Below, one piece after another: positions 4,544 to 6,537 of a stretch of DNA of 6,537 bases (its first letter is position 1; every line of letters begins with the position of its first letter). Position numbers and translations under genes: made by a program. The notes beneath the pieces are model-generated. The model worked only from the letters and a program-made list of their open reading frames with translations, made no database searches and was not told the origin of the DNA. Where the stretch lies: positions 1 through 6,537 of the forward strand of contig CAIXGT010000092.1 in assembly GCA_903919105.1 (NCBI GenBank), read 5' to 3'. Source of the stretch: an uncultured Spartobacteria bacterium (GTDB lineage: Bacteria; Verrucomicrobiota; Verrucomicrobiae; Chthoniobacterales; UBA6821).

Positions 4544-4547
4544 GGCT

Positions 4548-6467
4548 TCAGTTCGATTGATCCGTCGTAGGCTGATCCTGATCCTTTGACTTATCAGGTT
4601 TTTCGGCCTTTTCAGTCTGGTCATTGGAGTCTTTGGATTCTTTATCCTTTTCCTCTTTCGAGCCGTAGACCTCTTTGAGGACTTTACCGATGAGTGGCGC
4701 AGCGTGGCTGCCTCCATGGATGTTGTTATCGCCGGGTTCTCCCTCATAGACGGCGGCAAAGGCATACTGGGGATTCTCTGCAGGAACGAATCCCGCAAAC
4801 CATGCGGCAGTTCGCTGCTTCTCCTTGTTTCCTCCACCACCCCATTGGGCGGTGCCTGTCTTCCCTGCAACATGGTATCCCTTCACCTGCGCGTGGTGGG
4901 CCGTTCCCTGCCCATCTTCGGTCACGGCCACGAGAGCTTCTTTAAGCGTCTCCATATCCTCCTGCTTGATCTGGAGGTCATCCCGGAGACGGTCAGGATA
5001 GGCTGAAATAACTTTGTTATCGATGCCCTGGATCTGCTTCACCAGCCGTGTCTGGTGAAATTGTCCACCCGTCGCGATTGCCCCGTAAGCTTGGGCCATC
5101 TGGAGAGGGGTGATGACGATGGCCCCCTGTCCGATGCTCATGTTGGCGACATCGCCCTTGAGGATCTTCCGCTTCTGGGTGCGTAGCATGTATTCATCGG
5201 TGGGAATGATGCCGCCCGTTTCGGCTTTGAGAGGGATACCTGTCTTCTTCCCGAGTCCTAGACGCTCGGTCCAGGTGATGATGTTTTGTGCCCCGATCTT
5301 GATGCCGGCCTGAATGAACCATGTGTTGCAGGACTGCGTGAGCGCCTCGACAAAATTCAGACGACCCGCATTGGTCTTCTTCCAGTTGTGAAAGGTGAAG
5401 TTGCCAATATCGATCGCGGTAGGGCCGCTGTAGATATCGGTGGGGGTGAGTTTTCCAGACTGGAACCCGGAGAGTGCGACAAAGGTCTTGAAGGTGGAGC
5501 CAGGCGGATAAGCGGATCGGTAGGCTCGGGGCAGCAAGGGCGTAGAAGGATCTTCGCTAAGCTGTCTGTAGATCTCGGGGTTCAGAATGGGCACGAAGTG
5601 GTTAGGATTGTATTCCGGCCAGGAGGCCATGGCATGGATTTCACCAGTCCAGGGATCGATCACCACGATGGCGCCGCGCTTGCAATTCTCACTCAGGACC
5701 TTCTCGCAGATGCGCTGCAGATTCTGATCAATGGTTGTGATCACGTTATCGCCGGGAACGGGAGGCTGGGCGATCCTCTCCGAGGTCTTGCGACCCTCCG
5801 CATCATAGGTGACATGGATGCTGCCGGGGTGGCCTTTCAGCTGGTAGTCGAAGGTTTGCTCGATCCCTTCGCGCCCCTCGCTCTCGGTGAAGATGAGGTC
5901 CTTGTTCTCGATCGGACGGATGGAGAGGGGAGCTTCCTTACCCGTATAGCCGATAATGTGGGAGGCAAGTTGCCCATTGGGATAAATGCGCGCGTAGACC
6001 TGCTGGAGCACCAGGGCACTCGTGAGGCCGCGCCTGGCAGCGGCCAGTTCCTCGGGCTGCAGATCCTCGAGCAGAGTCAGCGGGAGGAGTCCACGGTTGC
6101 GGTAATGATTCAGGATAGCCTGATCGCGTAGTGAGATCTGGCGTCCAAGGAACCCCTTGGCGAACGTGATGTGTTGGCGGGCAAAAGCCAGGACCTTGGC
6201 CTCGCTCCAGTCGAGCGGGGTGGGGAACTGAAGCGCCAGATTGTAACTGAGGCGACTCTGGGCTAGCGGATAGCCGTTCCTGTCGGTGATCTGCCCTCTC
6301 GGGGCTGGAATTCCGAGCTGGAAAGTCCGGGCCTGCTTCTGGGTCTCCCATGTGGGTTTGGGATTCTCATCGACGGGTGCGTTCGTCCCATTGTTCATCT
6401 GTGCCGCTGCCGGGAAGGCGAAAGCAAAAGAGCAAAGCAGGTTAAGAAGAAGGATCCGTGCGCTCAT
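4548..6467 (-). CDS. mrdA: Penicillin-binding protein 2, elongasome transpeptidase
   Basis: A 639-residue class B PBP that cross-links peptidoglycan during cell elongation with RodA and the Mre proteins, and is a beta-lactam target. The dimerisation domain begins at RGQITDRNGYPLA (57-69). The transpeptidase domain carries all three active-site motifs: S324-TFK in YPPGSTFKTF, S379-CN in LTQSCNTWF and K536-TG in VAGKTGTAQ. The length equals the usual 600-650. The N-terminus (MSARILLLNLLCSFAFAF, then PAAAQ) looks more like a cleavable signal peptide than the usual longer anchor, which is odd for PBP2. The C-terminal tail from about 602 is a charged Lys/Asp/Glu/Ser low-complexity extension. The start at 6467 forms an ATGA overlap with the upstream gene, implying translational coupling. 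The same frame is open to the window edge, so an earlier start cannot be fully excluded. Confidence 0.95.
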   Translation of the reverse strand: MSARILLLNLLCSFAFAFPAAAQMNNGTNAPVDENPKPTWETQKQARTFQLGIPAPRGQITDRNGYPLAQSRLSYNLALQFPTPLDWSEAKVLAFARQHITFAKGFLGRQISLRDQAILNHYRNRGLLPLTLLEDLQPEELAAARRGLTSALVLQQVYARIYPNGQLASHIIGYTGKEAPLSIRPIENKDLIFTESEGREGIEQTFDYQLKGHPGSIHVTYDAEGRKTSERIAQPPVPGDNVITTIDQNLQRICEKVLSENCKRGAIVVIDPWTGEIHAMASWPEYNPNHFVPILNPEIYRQLSEDPSTPLLPRAYRSAYPPGSTFKTFVALSGFQSGKLTPTDIYSGPTAIDIGNFTFHNWKKTNAGRLNFVEALTQSCNTWFIQAGIKIGAQNIITWTERLGLGKKTGIPLKAETGGIIPTDEYMLRTQKRKILKGDVANMSIGQGAIVITPLQMAQAYGAIATGGQFHQTRLVKQIQGIDNKVISAYPDRLRDDLQIKQEDMETLKEALVAVTEDGQGTAHHAQVKGYHVAGKTGTAQWGGGGNKEKQRTAAWFAGFVPAENPQYAFAAVYEGEPGDNNIHGGSHAAPLIGKVLKEVYGSKEEKDKESKDSNDQTEKAEKPDKSKDQDQPTTDQSN

Positions 6468-6537
6468 GGTACGGTGGCTGTGGCTCTCGGGGGGGTGATG
6501 TGGGGAGGCTTCAGGTAGATTGGCACGGTAGTTCCCG
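6464..6537 (-). CDS. C-terminal end of an unidentified gene upstream of mrdA (partial)
   Basis: On the minus strand a frame enters the window at 6535 and ends in the TGA of an ATGA overlap with the mrdA start. The last 23 residues include VPIYLKPPHITPPRATATVP. This Pro-rich tail is too short to identify. By the common order of elongation genes, mreC or mreD would be the first guess, but that is only context. The 4-nt overlap is the main evidence that this is a real gene end. Confidence 0.4.
   Translation of the reverse strand, partial: GTTVPIYLKPPHITPPRATATVP

Noticed and set aside
5286..6131. 281-codon plus-strand frame opposite mrdA
   Set aside because: It is a long antisense shadow of the PBP2 gene, whose motifs and operon overlap are unambiguous. 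It has no recognisable domains.
6445..6467. Lipoprotein signal (Cys12) at the PBP2 N-terminus
   Set aside because: The residue before the Cys is Leu, whereas a lipobox needs Gly, Ala or Ser there.

Overview
This 6.5 kb window looks like a piece of a bacterial chromosome of moderate GC, most likely from the Verrucomicrobiota or a neighbouring PVC lineage. That placement is an inference. It rests on the general protein style, weak Shine-Dalgarno sites, a GxxExxY gene and intergenic spaces dense in short repeats; no taxonomic marker was tested.

Left part (1-1796, + strand except one gene): the 3' end of a periplasmic-type (AroQ-gamma) chorismate mutase, then a minus-strand GxxExxY gene (410-790) bracketed by an inverted pair of 26-bp repeats, then lipoyl synthase lipA (870-1796). 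The bracketed gene looks like a cassette dropped between two housekeeping genes.

Middle part (1797-3243): a repeat-rich spacer with two interleaved inverted repeats and a 9-bp tandem repeat, a VapB/VapC-type toxin-antitoxin pair (2079-2765), then about 480 bp without a credible gene. That space holds a second inverted pair of the same 26-bp repeat enclosing only about 134 bp of non-coding sequence.

Right part (3244-6537): lexA (SOS repressor) with a palindromic candidate operator at its start, a 7-bp tandem repeat, a short doubtful or frameshifted reading frame, a fifth (solo) copy of the 26-bp repeat directly upstream of a small orphan antitoxin-like gene, and on the minus strand a complete penicillin-binding protein 2 gene (mrdA type). 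The mrdA start overlaps by 4 nt the end of an upstream gene that leaves the window.

The housekeeping genes (aromatic metabolism, lipoylation, DNA-damage control, cell elongation) are not functionally linked. The unifying theme of the accessory part is the 26-bp repeat, TC plus three 8-bp units of the form RCGCRRAG. It occurs five times here: as two inverted pairs and once alone, and in two cases a small accessory gene starts within 20 nt of it. This repeat/GxxExxY/antitoxin arrangement is the best candidate for an under-described system in the window.
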